A stretch of 64,000 nt of DNA, taken from positions 31,115 through 95,114 of the forward strand of contig JAISXU010000081.1 in assembly GCA_031270395.1 (NCBI GenBank), written 5' to 3'. The notes beneath the pieces were generated by a model. It did no database searches, had not been told where the DNA came from, and worked only from the letters and a program-made list of their open reading frames with translations. This document shows positions 52,869 through 61,357 of this stretch, piece by piece. The DNA is from Oscillospiraceae bacterium. GTDB taxonomy: Bacteria; Bacillota; Clostridia; Oscillospirales; Oscillospiraceae. The position numbers and the translations under genes are program-made. How positions within the stretch are numbered: the first letter of the stretch is position 1; each line of letters starts with the position of its first letter.

Positions 52869-53174
52869 TTACTTTCCCGACAGCGCCCTGTCCAACCAGA
52901 CCGACGCCACGTCAATCGCCTCAAACAGGCTCGTCTTTTCGCTTTTTTTGACGACCCTGTCGCGGGATTTGAGCTTTGGGTCGGTGTATTGAAGCTGGAC
53001 AATCACCCTCGACGGGAGATCGAGCTCGCCGGACTTTTTTGTCTCCGTCACTTGGAGCATGATGATGTACTTGTCCGACATGCTGCCGTAGTATATAAAA
53101 TTGTCTTTCCTGCGCAGCGGATGCCCCTTATATTCAAGGGCGACGCGGCTGCCGGTCGTCGTAGAAGCGGGCAT
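52869..53174 (-). CDS. Conserved-looking small protein of unknown function
   Basis: 101 residues with GGAGGTAGCGTATG at the start, so translation is credible. Soluble, with segments YKGHPLRRKDNFIYYGSMSDKYI and LDLPSRVIVQLQYTDPKL that suggest a small beta-rich domain, and a C-terminal helix. I do not recognise the family. Upstream neighbour of the NlpC/P60 gene on the same strand. Confidence 0.75.
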   Translation of the reverse strand: MPASTTTGSRVALEYKGHPLRRKDNFIYYGSMSDKYIIMLQVTETKKSGELDLPSRVIVQLQYTDPKLKSRDRVVKKSEKTSLFEAIDVASVWLDRALSGK

Positions 53175-53330
53175 ACGCTACCTCCATTCGGATTGTTGTA
53201 AATGAATTGTAACACCTTGTTTCCGCCGTGTCAATATTTTTTTTTGATTTTTTTAATTTTTTTAGATTTATTTTTTGGGATTTTCTGATCCGCGCGAAAA
53301 TTTGTCTCATTCATCCGCACAATAACCGGA

Positions 53331-53355
53331 AACACCGCGCGCTTCGCGCGGTGTT
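53331..53355. terminator. Terminator-like hairpin after tex
   Basis: AACACCGCGCG, CTT, CGCGCGGTGTT followed by TTG on plus. It can serve tex (minus) and stops read-through toward the gene at 52869. Confidence 0.65.
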
Positions 53356-53384
53356 TTGTCCCATCCGTGCGGCGGAACGAGAGC

Positions 53385-53428
53385 ACCGCGGGCGACCGAG
53401 GGCGGTCGCCCCTACAGGACGGGGATGC
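53385..53428. repeat. Dispersed GC-rich hairpin, copy 1
   Basis: ACCGCGGGCGACCG then CGGTCGCCCCTACAGG and GACGGGGATGCG. Same element at 60659-60689 (plus) and 61196-61238 (reversed). Confidence 0.85.
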
Positions 53429-53475
53429 GAATCCCTGCCGGAGGCATGCCAAAAGAGAAGCCCTCCCCCCACCCT

Positions 53476-55602
53476 CTATTTCCCCTCGACCATTGTCAGC
53501 GAAATCTTGCCTCGCTCTTTGTCAATGCCGCTGACCCAGACCTTCACCGTGTCGCCGACAGCGACGACCTCGCTCGGGTGACGGATAAAGCGGTTTGCCA
53601 TTTTGCTGACGTGAACAAGCCCGTCCTGTTTCACGCCAATGTCCACGAACGCGCCGAAATCAACGACGTTGCGGACTGTTCCGGTAAGCTCCATTCCGGC
53701 GGTCAGGTCGTCAAACGATCTCACAGAGCGGCTGAACACCACGGGCGGCGCATCATCACGCGGGTCACGTCCCGGCTTTTGCAGCTCCGCCACAATGTCG
53801 CGCAGCGTCGGCAAGCCTACTCCGAGCTTGGCGGACAGCGCGGGCAAATCGCAGTCAAGACCGAGCTCTAACAGCTTTTCGGCGGCGGCGTAGCTTTCGG
53901 GGTGGACGCCTGTGTTGTCGAGCATGTTCCCGCCGTCGCGGATCCGCAGGAAGCCCGCGCATTGCTTGAACGCCTTATCGCCGAGCTTAGGCACTTTTTT
54001 GAGCAGCTTGCGGTCGACAAACGCGCCGTTCGTCTCGCGATAGGCGACTATGTTTTTCGCGACAGCATTGCCGATTCCCGCGACATACGACAGCAAGCTC
54101 GCGCTTGCAGTGTTCAGGTCAACGCCGACGCGGTTGACGACGTTTTCAACCACGCCCGTCAGCGCGGCGTCAAGCGCGGTCTGGTTGACGTCGTGCTGGT
54201 ACTGCCCGACGCCCATCGACTTTGGCGGGATTTTGACGAGCTCCGCAAGCGGGTCTTGAAGCCGTCTGCCGAGACTCATCGCGCCGCGAGTGGTCACATC
54301 CAAATCGGGGTACTCCTCGCTCGCGAGCTTTGACGCGGAATAGACAGACGCGCCCGCCTCGTTAACAATTGTGTACTGTATCGTCAAGCCCGACCTTTCA
54401 ATGAAATTCGCGACGGTCTCCTCCGTTTCCCGCGAACCCGTGCCGTTGCCGATAACAATCACATTGATGCCGTACTTGGCGGCGTAGTTTTTCAAAGCCA
54501 CCTCCGTTCCGGCGATATCGGACTTCGGCGGCGTGGGATAGATCGTCGTATAGTCTAAGAGCTTGCCATGTTCGTCGAGTACCGCGACCTTACAGCCTGT
54601 ACGGTATCCGGGGTCGATCGCGATTACCCTCGCGCCCTTGACGGGCCGCTGTGACAGAAGATTTTCCGTATTCCTTGCAAATACCTTGATAGCGTCAATT
54701 TCGGCGCGTTCGGTGAGCTCGTTTCGCATCTCGCGTTCCAGGCCCGGCGCGATTATCCGCTTGTAGCTGTCGGCAAGCGTGGTTTCGAGAAGCTCGGTAA
54801 ATATGCTCCGCCGGGTGATAACACGCCGTTTCAGCATACTGACCGCCGTCTCCGTTTCGGTCTGCACCTTGACCTTTAGCTTGCCCTCTTTTTCGCCGCG
54901 ATTGATAGCCAGCACACGGTGGTTCGGGATTTTGAGAATCAGTTCGCTGAAATCGTAGTACATCTCATAAACGGTCTTTTCCCTCTTATCGGTGGCTTCG
55001 GCGGACCCGTCGGCTTCGGCGCGTCTTGACTGCATCTCGCCGCGCTTGCGCGTGAAGTCGCGCAGCATTGCCGTGACCTCCGCATCGTCCGCGACCCGTT
55101 CCGCGATAATGTCAAGCGCGCCGTGCAACGCGGCCTCGGCGGTGTCGAAGCCGCGCTCAACATTGATGAACGGCGCCGCGAGCTTCAACGTGTCGCCGCT
55201 CGTCAGTTTTTGCTCCATAATCGTGTCGGCAAGCGGCTCTAACCCCGCCTCTTTCGCCTTTGACGCCCGTGTGGCGCGTTTCTTTTTGAACGGCTTGTAC
55301 AAATCCTCTACGCGCTGTAACATAGCGGCGGACTCTATATCGGCTTGCAGCTCCGGCGTCAGCTTGCCCTGCTCGTCAATCAGCCTGATTATCTCCTGCT
55401 TGCGGGCTTCGAGGTTTCGCAGATGTGCCAGCCGCTCGTCAAGCTCGCGGAGCGTTACGTCGGAGAGTGCGCCCGTCGCCTCCTTGCGGTAGCGGGCGAT
55501 GAACGGAATCGTGTTACCGTCGTCAATCAGCGCGATTGTAGAGCTGACCTGCGCCTGGGTCAGCTTGAACTCCGCGGCAAGCGCAGAGGGAATATTCAAC
55601 AT
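53476..55602 (-). CDS. tex: Tex-family RNA-binding transcription accessory protein
   Basis: 708 residues from the ATG with GGAG eight bases upstream. Domain order: Tex N-terminal HTH (NTIPFIARYRKEATGALSDV), central linker, YqgF/RuvC-like domain (VIAIDPGYRTGCKVAVLDEHG, IGNGTGSRETEETVANF), helix-hairpin-helix (GVDLNTASASLLSYVAGIG) and a C-terminal S1 domain (DFGAFVDIGVKQDGLVHVSK, KVWVSGIDKERGKISL). Interacts with the transcribing RNA polymerase and ribosome. Single gene with its own flanking hairpins. Confidence 0.97.
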   Translation of the reverse strand: MLNIPSALAAEFKLTQAQVSSTIALIDDGNTIPFIARYRKEATGALSDVTLRELDERLAHLRNLEARKQEIIRLIDEQGKLTPELQADIESAAMLQRVEDLYKPFKKKRATRASKAKEAGLEPLADTIMEQKLTSGDTLKLAAPFINVERGFDTAEAALHGALDIIAERVADDAEVTAMLRDFTRKRGEMQSRRAEADGSAEATDKREKTVYEMYYDFSELILKIPNHRVLAINRGEKEGKLKVKVQTETETAVSMLKRRVITRRSIFTELLETTLADSYKRIIAPGLEREMRNELTERAEIDAIKVFARNTENLLSQRPVKGARVIAIDPGYRTGCKVAVLDEHGKLLDYTTIYPTPPKSDIAGTEVALKNYAAKYGINVIVIGNGTGSRETEETVANFIERSGLTIQYTIVNEAGASVYSASKLASEEYPDLDVTTRGAMSLGRRLQDPLAELVKIPPKSMGVGQYQHDVNQTALDAALTGVVENVVNRVGVDLNTASASLLSYVAGIGNAVAKNIVAYRETNGAFVDRKLLKKVPKLGDKAFKQCAGFLRIRDGGNMLDNTGVHPESYAAAEKLLELGLDCDLPALSAKLGVGLPTLRDIVAELQKPGRDPRDDAPPVVFSRSVRSFDDLTAGMELTGTVRNVVDFGAFVDIGVKQDGLVHVSKMANRFIRHPSEVVAVGDTVKVWVSGIDKERGKISLTMVEGK

Positions 55603-55694
55603 CAACCTTTCTCCTTATCGAATAATTTCTATTCTAAGCATTGCGCATCCCCTCTTTTCATCAGTGCTTTTCTACCTATATTTTATCATATTAC

Positions 55695-55737
55695 AACAAA
55701 AAAGTCTATGATTTTCTTAATCATAGACTTTTTTGTT
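55695..55737. terminator. Strong bidirectional intrinsic terminator
   Basis: AACAAAAAAGTCTATGATT and AATCATAGACTTTTTTGTT form a perfect 19-bp stem with a TTCTT-type loop, with A and T runs on each side. It should end the SLH-protein transcript on the minus strand. Confidence 0.85.
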
Positions 55738-55870
55738 GGCATGTTGACTTTTTCAGCGGGCTCAAAATGCGGGGGCGTAGTTCGTCTGCCACTGGCGATT
55801 GGTATGTTTGATGTCAAATCCAAGTGCCCTACGGGGGACGCGTCCCGAATGGCATCCCGAACGCCTGTGA

Positions 55871-55896
55871 GGGCGGGTTTCAAACCCGCCCCTACA
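55871..55896. repeat. Dispersed CCCCTAC-type hairpin variant
   Basis: GGGCGGGTTT then CAAACCCGCCCCTACAG. Shares only the ...GCCCCTAC end with the other copies. Confidence 0.65.
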
Positions 55897-55941
55897 GAAA
55901 CCGCGCACATGACATGGCGTTCCCTCACGCCCTTACTGCTG

Positions 55942-58086
55942 CTATTGCTGTTGTTGCTGTTGTTGAAGTACCCACGCGCCGTCCTGCCAGACATAGATGC
56001 GCTCGTATTCGAGCTTATCAACGGGTAGTCCGTGCAGGCCGCCCGTGCCATTTTCTTCGGAAAGCCAACCGCCGCCCCAGAGCACACTTTTAATTTGCGC
56101 GTTTGCGGGGATGATGACCGTGCCGCCCGCCGCTCCGGCAATTGCACCCGCGATGTTGAGCGTACCCTGAACTGTGAATGTACTCTTTATGGTGAGTGTC
56201 ACACCGTCCTCAATAACCCATATTTTCGGAGCTATCGGCTCAGTGATGTCAAAGCTGCCATAAATGTTGAATCCGGAGATTTCGTCACTCACAATATCGA
56301 GCAATTGCTCTTCCGTGTCGGCATTGGCCCAGAAGATGCCGTCGTCTTCCCATTTGCCTTCGTTAAAAGCAAAACCGATATTGTATACATAGCTTTTTGC
56401 CGGAAACGCGCCAATCGCCGAAACGCTCTCGCCGTTTCCGTTGACTGTCGCTTTTGAGTCAAACATCAGGCCATTATTGCCCGTGGTACTTGTCAGTGCC
56501 CCGTTGACCGTAAGTCTGCCCCCGACCCACATACCCGCTCCCGCCAAGTTCAGAGTGCCGTCTATTTCAAGCGTGGTACCGCCGCCGATGCGAAATGTAA
56601 TGCCGGATTCCATCGTCACAGTTACACCCGCCGGGATATACAGGGTGCTGTTTGGACGATTTCCCATCAATAAGTCATAAGCGTCAAATGGTTCATATTC
56701 TCCGACAACATCGGTCGTTAACGTCATATTTTCCGTCACAACTATGCGGACGTTTTCCGTACCGGCTTTGATTATTTGCACAAGTCCCTCCGCCGTATCC
56801 ACTTCGACGGTGCTTGGTTCAATAGGCGTCGGAGTCGGGGTCGGTGGTGGAGTTAAAGTTGGAGTCGGGGGTGGAGTCGGAGTTGGAGTCGGAGTCGGGG
56901 GTGGAGTTGGACTTAAAGTTGGGGTTGGAGTTGGAGTTGGAGTATTCGGATACGTAGGGACATATGTGCCCGTGCCGCCGGGGTTGCTTGTATTTCCGTC
57001 GGAGGAGTCCGGCGTCGTCTGCGTATCTCCCGCCTTTACAACTCCGGTCGCAGTCGTCACATAGTCGCGGCTGTCGTTGATGATGATCGTGTTTGGAGTT
57101 GTGACTATCGCCCCCACTGCTTCGGGCTTGACTGTGACCTGCGCCAGCGTACCGCCACCCTCCACCGATGCGCCGTCGGCGTCCACCGTCAAGATCTCGA
57201 CGCTCGCGCCCTTCTCAACGGTGATCCGCACGCCGTTTTCCACTATTTCTATCGACTGTATAACCGCGCCACTTTCAAGCTGGATGTGTACGTTCGGCTT
57301 TCCGGCGACGACTGCCGCGACCTTGCTGCCGCCCTTGACGACTATCGAGTGACTGCCGCCGCCGTAGACGATCAATCTGCCCTCCACCGTCGTGCCGTCG
57401 AGCGTAACGTCCCCGTCTCCTACGCCGTGGCCGATAATCAGGTCGCCCTTTACCGTCGTATCTTTCACCGTTACGTCCGCCGAGCGGACAATCAAGCCGC
57501 GCTCATACGTTTTATCGGTCACATCGCTGTCGGCTATCGCCGATACGGCGTTGTGTGCGGTTTGGATGATCTGGGCGCGCGTAAATGTGGATTTCGGCGC
57601 AAATTTGCCGTCCCCGACACCGTGCTGATACCCCGAGTCTTTCAGCGCGTACACGTACGGACGGTACGCAGCGTCGATGTCCTCGTCGTCCTCATACAAC
57701 TCCGTCGGCTCATTCACCGCCTCCAGTCCGAGTGCGATGGCGAGTGTTTTTGCCGCCGCCTCACGCGTGACCGTTTCGCTGTTTGCCCATTCAGGCACGT
57801 CGCCGCCCAGCAACCTCGCCACTACGATGTCGAGATCCGCAGCGCGCATCGCGTCGTCAGGTCCGAAGCTGCCGTCGCCATAGCCGAACAAAATGCCGTT
57901 TTCGCGACTGCTCCACGTGTTTATTGCCTCATAATACCAAGCCTCCGGAGCGACATCCGTGTACTCCGTCCCCGCCGCCGCAGTCCCAACCGGCGGCGCG
58001 AGCGACGCCGCCAGCGCGAGCGCGAGCAGCAGTGCGAGAAGCCTCGCGCCCGCCTTTCCCGGGATTTGTCTGTTTTGGTTTTCCAT
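55942..58086 (-). CDS. SLH surface protein with PT-rich linker and C-terminal poly-Gln
   Basis: 714 residues, ATG after GGAGGTCAAGGACA. Signal peptide about 1-38 (LLALLLALALAASLAPPVG). SLH modules: YTDVAPEAWYYEAINTWSS, FGYGDGSFGPDDAMRAADLD, then GVGDGKFAPKSTFTRAQIIQ. A beta-helix-like region (TTVEGRLIVYGGGSHSIVVK) follows, then a long Pro/Thr/Pro linker of PTPTPTP type, then repeats GVTVTMESGITFRIGGGTTL. It ends in seven consecutive Gln. Probably wall-anchored. Confidence 0.9.
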   Translation of the reverse strand: MENQNRQIPGKAGARLLALLLALALAASLAPPVGTAAAGTEYTDVAPEAWYYEAINTWSSRENGILFGYGDGSFGPDDAMRAADLDIVVARLLGGDVPEWANSETVTREAAAKTLAIALGLEAVNEPTELYEDDEDIDAAYRPYVYALKDSGYQHGVGDGKFAPKSTFTRAQIIQTAHNAVSAIADSDVTDKTYERGLIVRSADVTVKDTTVKGDLIIGHGVGDGDVTLDGTTVEGRLIVYGGGSHSIVVKGGSKVAAVVAGKPNVHIQLESGAVIQSIEIVENGVRITVEKGASVEILTVDADGASVEGGGTLAQVTVKPEAVGAIVTTPNTIIINDSRDYVTTATGVVKAGDTQTTPDSSDGNTSNPGGTGTYVPTYPNTPTPTPTPTLSPTPPPTPTPTPTPPPTPTLTPPPTPTPTPIEPSTVEVDTAEGLVQIIKAGTENVRIVVTENMTLTTDVVGEYEPFDAYDLLMGNRPNSTLYIPAGVTVTMESGITFRIGGGTTLEIDGTLNLAGAGMWVGGRLTVNGALTSTTGNNGLMFDSKATVNGNGESVSAIGAFPAKSYVYNIGFAFNEGKWEDDGIFWANADTEEQLLDIVSDEISGFNIYGSFDITEPIAPKIWVIEDGVTLTIKSTFTVQGTLNIAGAIAGAAGGTVIIPANAQIKSVLWGGGWLSEENGTGGLHGLPVDKLEYERIYVWQDGAWVLQQQQQQQ

Positions 58087-58422
58087 TGTCCTTGACCTCC
58101 AATAATAAAATATAGTCCTCCGGGGCTTCGGCGCGAAGCCGCCGAGAGGACCGGCAAAAACGGGCGCGCAGTGAACTTTGGCGGAAAGCGCCCGTTACCT
58201 ACGCGCCCCACATGTACTCCATGACCGCCGCGCCGTATGTACACAAGGCACGGCGCGGGAAACGGCGCATAAAATTCAGCGTTGCGCGGTGCTGCTAACA
58301 CCCAGCGACCGCCGCGGCTCGTTTTACCGGCCTCGCGAGGGTATGTTACCACATCTGGAAAAGATATGCAACAGATATTTGAATCATTTCGTTTGTCACG
58401 GTTTGAGGCGTATCGCGCGCCC
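58087..58422. other. Intergenic region upstream of the SLH gene
   Basis: 336 bp with a half copy of the dispersed palindrome at 58385-58401 (ATTTCGTTTGTCACGG). The SLH gene promoter must lie here on the minus strand but is not obvious. No ORF is credible. Confidence 0.6.
58385..58401. repeat. Interspersed palindrome, half copy 2
   Basis: ATTTCGTTTGTCACGG followed by TTTGAGGCG rather than a complete second arm. Lies 20 bp downstream of the GT2 gene end. Confidence 0.7.
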
Positions 58423-59805
58423 TTACCCCTCCGCGAGCGAGGCTTTTTCCTCCGGGGTTATCATGCCGTGGAACGTCATCATTAGCACGGTGTCGCCGGC
58501 CTCCTTCGCGCATTTGGCGAGAAAGAGCTTGTCGCGCGGGTCGGAGTAGTCGTATATCGTGCGGAGGTAGTCGATGATCTCGCGGTCGTCCCGTTCATCC
58601 GTCAGGCGCAGTATTTTTATTGCCGATATCAGCATGGCGTCTCTATACTTATTTTGAAAAAGCGTCATGGAAACATATTCCAAAGCGCTTTTCATGTCAG
58701 ACCGCTGCGCCGCAGTTTTAGCCATCAGGCTGAATATTTCATCCAGACTGGCGCCTGTCAGACGCGTGAACAGCTCGCCGTTATATTTACTCCCGCACAG
58801 CGCTTCGCATGATTTTAGGTATTCCCACGCCTCGTCATAGCGCTCCAGCTTATATAGCGCATGCCCGCAAAAATAATGAAATTCCGGGCTGCTCGGAAGC
58901 ATTTTAACCGCTCGCTCCGAAAGCTCGGCCGCGCGCCCGTAGTCACATTTTTTCATCGCGTCGTCTACCATATAATCATAAGCGCTGCGGGCGACGACAG
59001 GATTAGGCGTGTCGTCACTCTCCACGACCTGACTGAACAGATCAAGGACTTCATCCGCGCTGCCCGGATTTTGACGCAGCGAGGCCGCTAAGTATCCCTT
59101 GAGGTTGATGTCGTCGGGATTATCCTCCAACTCCCTGCGGATAATCTCCGCGTTGCGCTCGCCCTTATGCTTATCCACCGCCTCGGACAGAGCGTATCCG
59201 GTGTGCATGATTTTGATACCGTCGGCAAAGAAAACAATATCCCCAACATTGACCCGGAGATACTCATGGATTTTATTGATGTAACGGATATGCGGCAGAT
59301 TACGAAAAATACGGTTCTGGGTATACTCCAGAATATTGTTCCCGTCGTCGTCAAGATTCAGCATAGAGCACGATAATACCGCGATGTGCCCGCCTATTTT
59401 TTTATCCCGCTCTATTTCCTCAAGAAACGGAATTATGAGACTCGTGGAATCCGGCTCGAAATACTCGTCGGCGTCGAGGAAGGCTATCCAGTTACCGCGC
59501 GCCTTGCCTATGGCGTAGTTCTTTGCCGCCGAGAAGTCGTCAATCCACTCGAAGTGAAACACCTTCGCGCCCATGCTCTCGGCTATCTCCACCGTGCGGT
59601 CAGTAGAGCCTGTGTCCACTACAATCTGCTCGAACACTATATCCTTTGCCCAACTCAGCGCACGCTCGATGTTTTTTTCCTCGTTTTTGACTATCATGCA
59701 CTGCGACAGCCGCACGGGTTCGGACGCCGCCCCCCGGCGGGACGCCGTCTGCCGCGCCCTGTTCGCGATCCTGTTGCCGTGGAATTGGTTCGGATTTTTG
59801 CTCAT
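58423..59805 (-). CDS. GT2-family glycosyltransferase with TPR-like tail
   Basis: 460 residues from the ATG with GAGGT seven bases upstream. GT-A domain with QCMIVKNEEKNIERALSW, VDTGSTDRTVEIAESMGA and the metal-binding LDADEYF; after about residue 230 the helices LKGYLAASLRQNPGSADEVL, PSSPEFHYFCGHALYKLERY form TPR-like repeats. Similar proteins glycosylate flagellin or surface proteins. The nearest motility genes are hag and csrA, 2-4 kb away on the same strand, so flagellin glycosylation is possible but unproven. Confidence 0.9.
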   Translation of the reverse strand: MSKNPNQFHGNRIANRARQTASRRGAASEPVRLSQCMIVKNEEKNIERALSWAKDIVFEQIVVDTGSTDRTVEIAESMGAKVFHFEWIDDFSAAKNYAIGKARGNWIAFLDADEYFEPDSTSLIIPFLEEIERDKKIGGHIAVLSCSMLNLDDDGNNILEYTQNRIFRNLPHIRYINKIHEYLRVNVGDIVFFADGIKIMHTGYALSEAVDKHKGERNAEIIRRELEDNPDDINLKGYLAASLRQNPGSADEVLDLFSQVVESDDTPNPVVARSAYDYMVDDAMKKCDYGRAAELSERAVKMLPSSPEFHYFCGHALYKLERYDEAWEYLKSCEALCGSKYNGELFTRLTGASLDEIFSLMAKTAAQRSDMKSALEYVSMTLFQNKYRDAMLISAIKILRLTDERDDREIIDYLRTIYDYSDPRDKLFLAKCAKEAGDTVLMMTFHGMITPEEKASLAEG

Positions 59806-59865
59806 AACGGACACCTCAAATCGGATGGTTTGGATAATTTGACGTTAAATAGTAATAATATTTGC

Positions 59866-59894
59866 TTGACAATTTGCTCCGCCGTGCGTACAAT
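59866..59894 (+). promoter_or_regulatory. Sigma-A promoter of the toxin-antitoxin operon
   Basis: TTGACA, 17-bp spacer, TACAAT, 53 bp before the antitoxin start. The -10 differs from consensus by one base. Antitoxins of this type usually bind and repress this region. Confidence 0.85.
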
Positions 59895-59946
59895 TGAGAT
59901 ATAGCGCGCGTGTAACGCGCAATTATGCTTTATGGAGGTAACGTCA

Positions 59947-60273
59947 ATGAGCTTCAGCGCGTCGCTGCTTAATAGCTTTGTGCCTATCACGCAGTTCAAT
60001 AAAGGGCAGGCCGCCAAGGTCTTCGACCGTCTCAAAACCGAGCGCCGCCTTATCGTTTTGAAGAACAACGCGCCCGCCGCCGTCATCCTCTCGCCCGATG
60101 AGTACGAAAACATCATGGAGGTATTCGAGGACGCGTACCTATACGACATCGCGCAGAAGCGTATTGCTCAAAATCCGAACTTTGAAGGGTGTATATCCCA
60201 TGATGAATTTTGGATGAAACTCGGCATCGACTCTGATGATGTGGACGGGTACGAGGACATAGAAATTGAGTAA
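59947..60273 (+). CDS. Phd/YefM-family antitoxin
   Basis: 108 residues from the ATG after GGAGG (TAACGTCA spacer). The N-terminal DNA-binding/Phd fold is recognisable in SFVPITQFNKGQAAKVFDRL, ERRLIVLKNNAPAAVILSPDEYE, and the C-terminal tail (YLYDIAQKRIAQNP, acidic end) should wrap the toxin. It overlaps the toxin start by 8 bp. The operon is flanked by repeats, typical of a mobile accessory position. Confidence 0.88.
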   Translation: MSFSASLLNSFVPITQFNKGQAAKVFDRLKTERRLIVLKNNAPAAVILSPDEYENIMEVFEDAYLYDIAQKRIAQNPNFEGCISHDEFWMKLGIDSDDVDGYEDIEIE

Positions 60274-60598
60274 ATGGGATGTGGTTTATCTCCCTGAAAC
60301 GTGGGACGATATCCGGCGCATTGATTCCGGGCAATTGCGCCAAATAAAAAAGGGTATCGAAAAAACAGCACAAAACCCCTTGCCACAGTCCGAAGGCGGA
60401 TATGGGAAGCCGCTGCGAAATCAGGCCGGACTCGAACTCGCCGGACTGTACAAGATCAAATTCAAAAAGCTCGGCAGACGCGTCGTCTATGCGCTGGAGC
60501 GCGAAAATGGCAAGATGACGGTAATCGTAATCGCCGCCCGCGAGGACTTCGATGTATACATTTCGGCAGAAAAACGCCGCATAAAATACGGTTTATAA
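60266..60598 (+). CDS. RelE/ParE-superfamily toxin
   Basis: 110 residues, TTG start inside the antitoxin end. RelE-like fold in WDVVYLPETWDDIRRIDSGQ, GYGKPLRNQAGLELAGLYKIK and RRVVYALERENGKMTVIVIA. RelE toxins cut mRNA at the ribosome; the conserved basic residues (RRVVYAL, AEKRRIKYGL) are present. Paired with the upstream YefM-type antitoxin. Confidence 0.87.
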   Translation: MSKWDVVYLPETWDDIRRIDSGQLRQIKKGIEKTAQNPLPQSEGGYGKPLRNQAGLELAGLYKIKFKKLGRRVVYALERENGKMTVIVIAAREDFDVYISAEKRRIKYGL

Positions 60599-60658
60599 AA
60601 AATTGGTGACTCGTCCTCACGTGCGGCGTCCCGCCGCACGTGTGACCCGAACGGAAGA

Positions 60659-60689
60659 ACCGCGGGCGACCGGGGTCGGTCGCCCCTAC
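60659..60689. repeat. Dispersed GC-rich hairpin, copy 2
   Basis: ACCGCGGGCGACCG, GG, then TCGGTCGCCCCTAC. Same sequence family as at 53385 and 61196. Confidence 0.85.
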
Positions 60690-60690
60690 T

Positions 60691-60797
60691 CGTCCTCACA
60701 CGCTACGCTAAGTCTCGCTTCCGGCTAAAGCCGAAAGCTCGCTCGCTACGCGGTTCGTCCTCTCCAAAACGCAACCATTTCATTGGGTTGCGTTTTG
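60691..60797. repeat. Covarying structured repeat, copy A
   Basis: Begins CGTCCTCACACGCTACGCTA. Stem 1 (60717-60738): GCTTCCGGC, TAAA, GCCGAAAGC. Stem 2 (60765-60797): CAAAACGCAACC with GGTTGCGTTTTG. Spacer between the stems 26 nt, with TCGCTCGCTACGCGGTTCG. Confidence 0.85.
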
Positions 60798-60881
60798 GCT
60801 TTGGACGTAGTTCTCGGGCCACAGCGAAAAGGACGTAAGAGCGAAAACGAGTGCAAACAAATTATTCCCTATCTGGCATTA

Positions 60882-60910
60882 TTGCGTACAATGGAAAAAG
60901 ATGATACAAT
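60882..60910 (+). promoter_or_regulatory. Candidate promoter of the 64-residue gene
   Basis: TTGCGT, 17-bp spacer, TACAAT. It favours the GTG start at 60943 over the ATG at 60901, which lies upstream of the -10. Confidence 0.5.
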
Positions 60911-60942
60911 ACGCGGCATCAAGGAGAGAAAGGCGGAAAACA

Positions 60943-61137
60943 GTGATTGATCAATACCAGATCGTAAAGCTCAAAAGCGGTCAAAAAGCGTGTATTGTTG
61001 AGATTCTGGAGCAAGGCAGGGCATATATAGCGGATATCGAAATATCAGAAGGCAATTTTGAAACCGAGCAAATATCTCAAGATGATATTGCGTGTGTTTA
61101 TGTTGAGGTTGAAATACCTCTGTCGAAGACTGTTTAA
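60943..61137 (+). CDS. Small protein, possibly DUF4926-like
   Basis: 64 residues from GTG with AAAGGCGG about six to nine bases upstream. Sequence IDQYQIVKLKSGQKACIVEIL, then QGRAYIADIEISEGNFETEQI. This resembles short SH3-like proteins in the DUF4926 group, often encoded near toxin-antitoxin or mobile regions, but the match is loose. The ATG at 60901 would give 78 residues. Confidence 0.55.
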   Translation: MIDQYQIVKLKSGQKACIVEILEQGRAYIADIEISEGNFETEQISQDDIACVYVEVEIPLSKTV

Positions 61138-61195
61138 GCCTGCAGCATATGTACGCAACGTAATGAGACCGACCCTACGGATTTGCGCACCCAAC

Positions 61196-61238
61196 GCATC
61201 CCCGTCCTGTAGGGGCGACCGACCCCGGTCGCCCGCGG
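61196..61238. repeat. Dispersed GC-rich hairpin, copy 3 (inverted)
   Basis: CGCATCCCCGTCCTGTAGGG, then GCGACCGACCCCGGTCGCCC and GCGG: reverse complement of the copy at 53385. Confidence 0.87.
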
Positions 61239-61300
61239 TATATGTACGCAACGTAATGCGGACGAACACGCGGGACGCGCTATGGGATATAGGGACATGC

Positions 61301-61328
61301 GTAGGGGCGCGATAAATCGCGCCCCTAC
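61301..61328. repeat. Perfect GTAGGGGCGCGAT/ATCGCGCCCCTAC hairpin
   Basis: Arms GTAGGGGCGCGAT and ATCGCGCCCCTAC are perfect; same terminal GTAGGGGCG as the other GC-rich hairpins but a different body. Confidence 0.8.
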
Positions 61329-61357
61329 GGATTTCATAAGCGATGAATGTAATGCAA

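Larger units (their letters stand above)
53175..53475. other. Intergenic region downstream of tex
   Basis: AT-rich then GC-rich. Contains a T-rich tract (53236-53285), a terminator-like hairpin (53331-53355) and one copy of the GC-rich dispersed hairpin (53385-53428). No gene seen. Confidence 0.7.
55603..55941. other. Intergenic region between SLH gene end and tex start
   Basis: Contains a strong bidirectional terminator (55695-55737) and a GC-rich hairpin repeat (55871-55896); the rest has no gene. Confidence 0.7.
60599..60942. other. Repeat-rich intergenic region after the toxin gene
   Basis: Contains a perfect hairpin at 60618-60642 (CACGTGCGGCG/CGCCGCACGTG), a GC-rich dispersed hairpin (60659-60689), structured repeat copy A (60691-60797) and a promoter candidate (60882-60910). 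No other gene seen. Confidence 0.75.

Noticed and set aside
53405-53440. tRNA-like T-arm (GGATGCGAATCC)
   Set aside because: No acceptor, D or anticodon arms around it; it belongs to the GC-rich dispersed repeat.
56820-56960. Repeat array resembling CRISPR spacing
   Set aside because: It is the coding sequence for the Pro/Thr linker of the SLH protein, with irregular period and no spacers.
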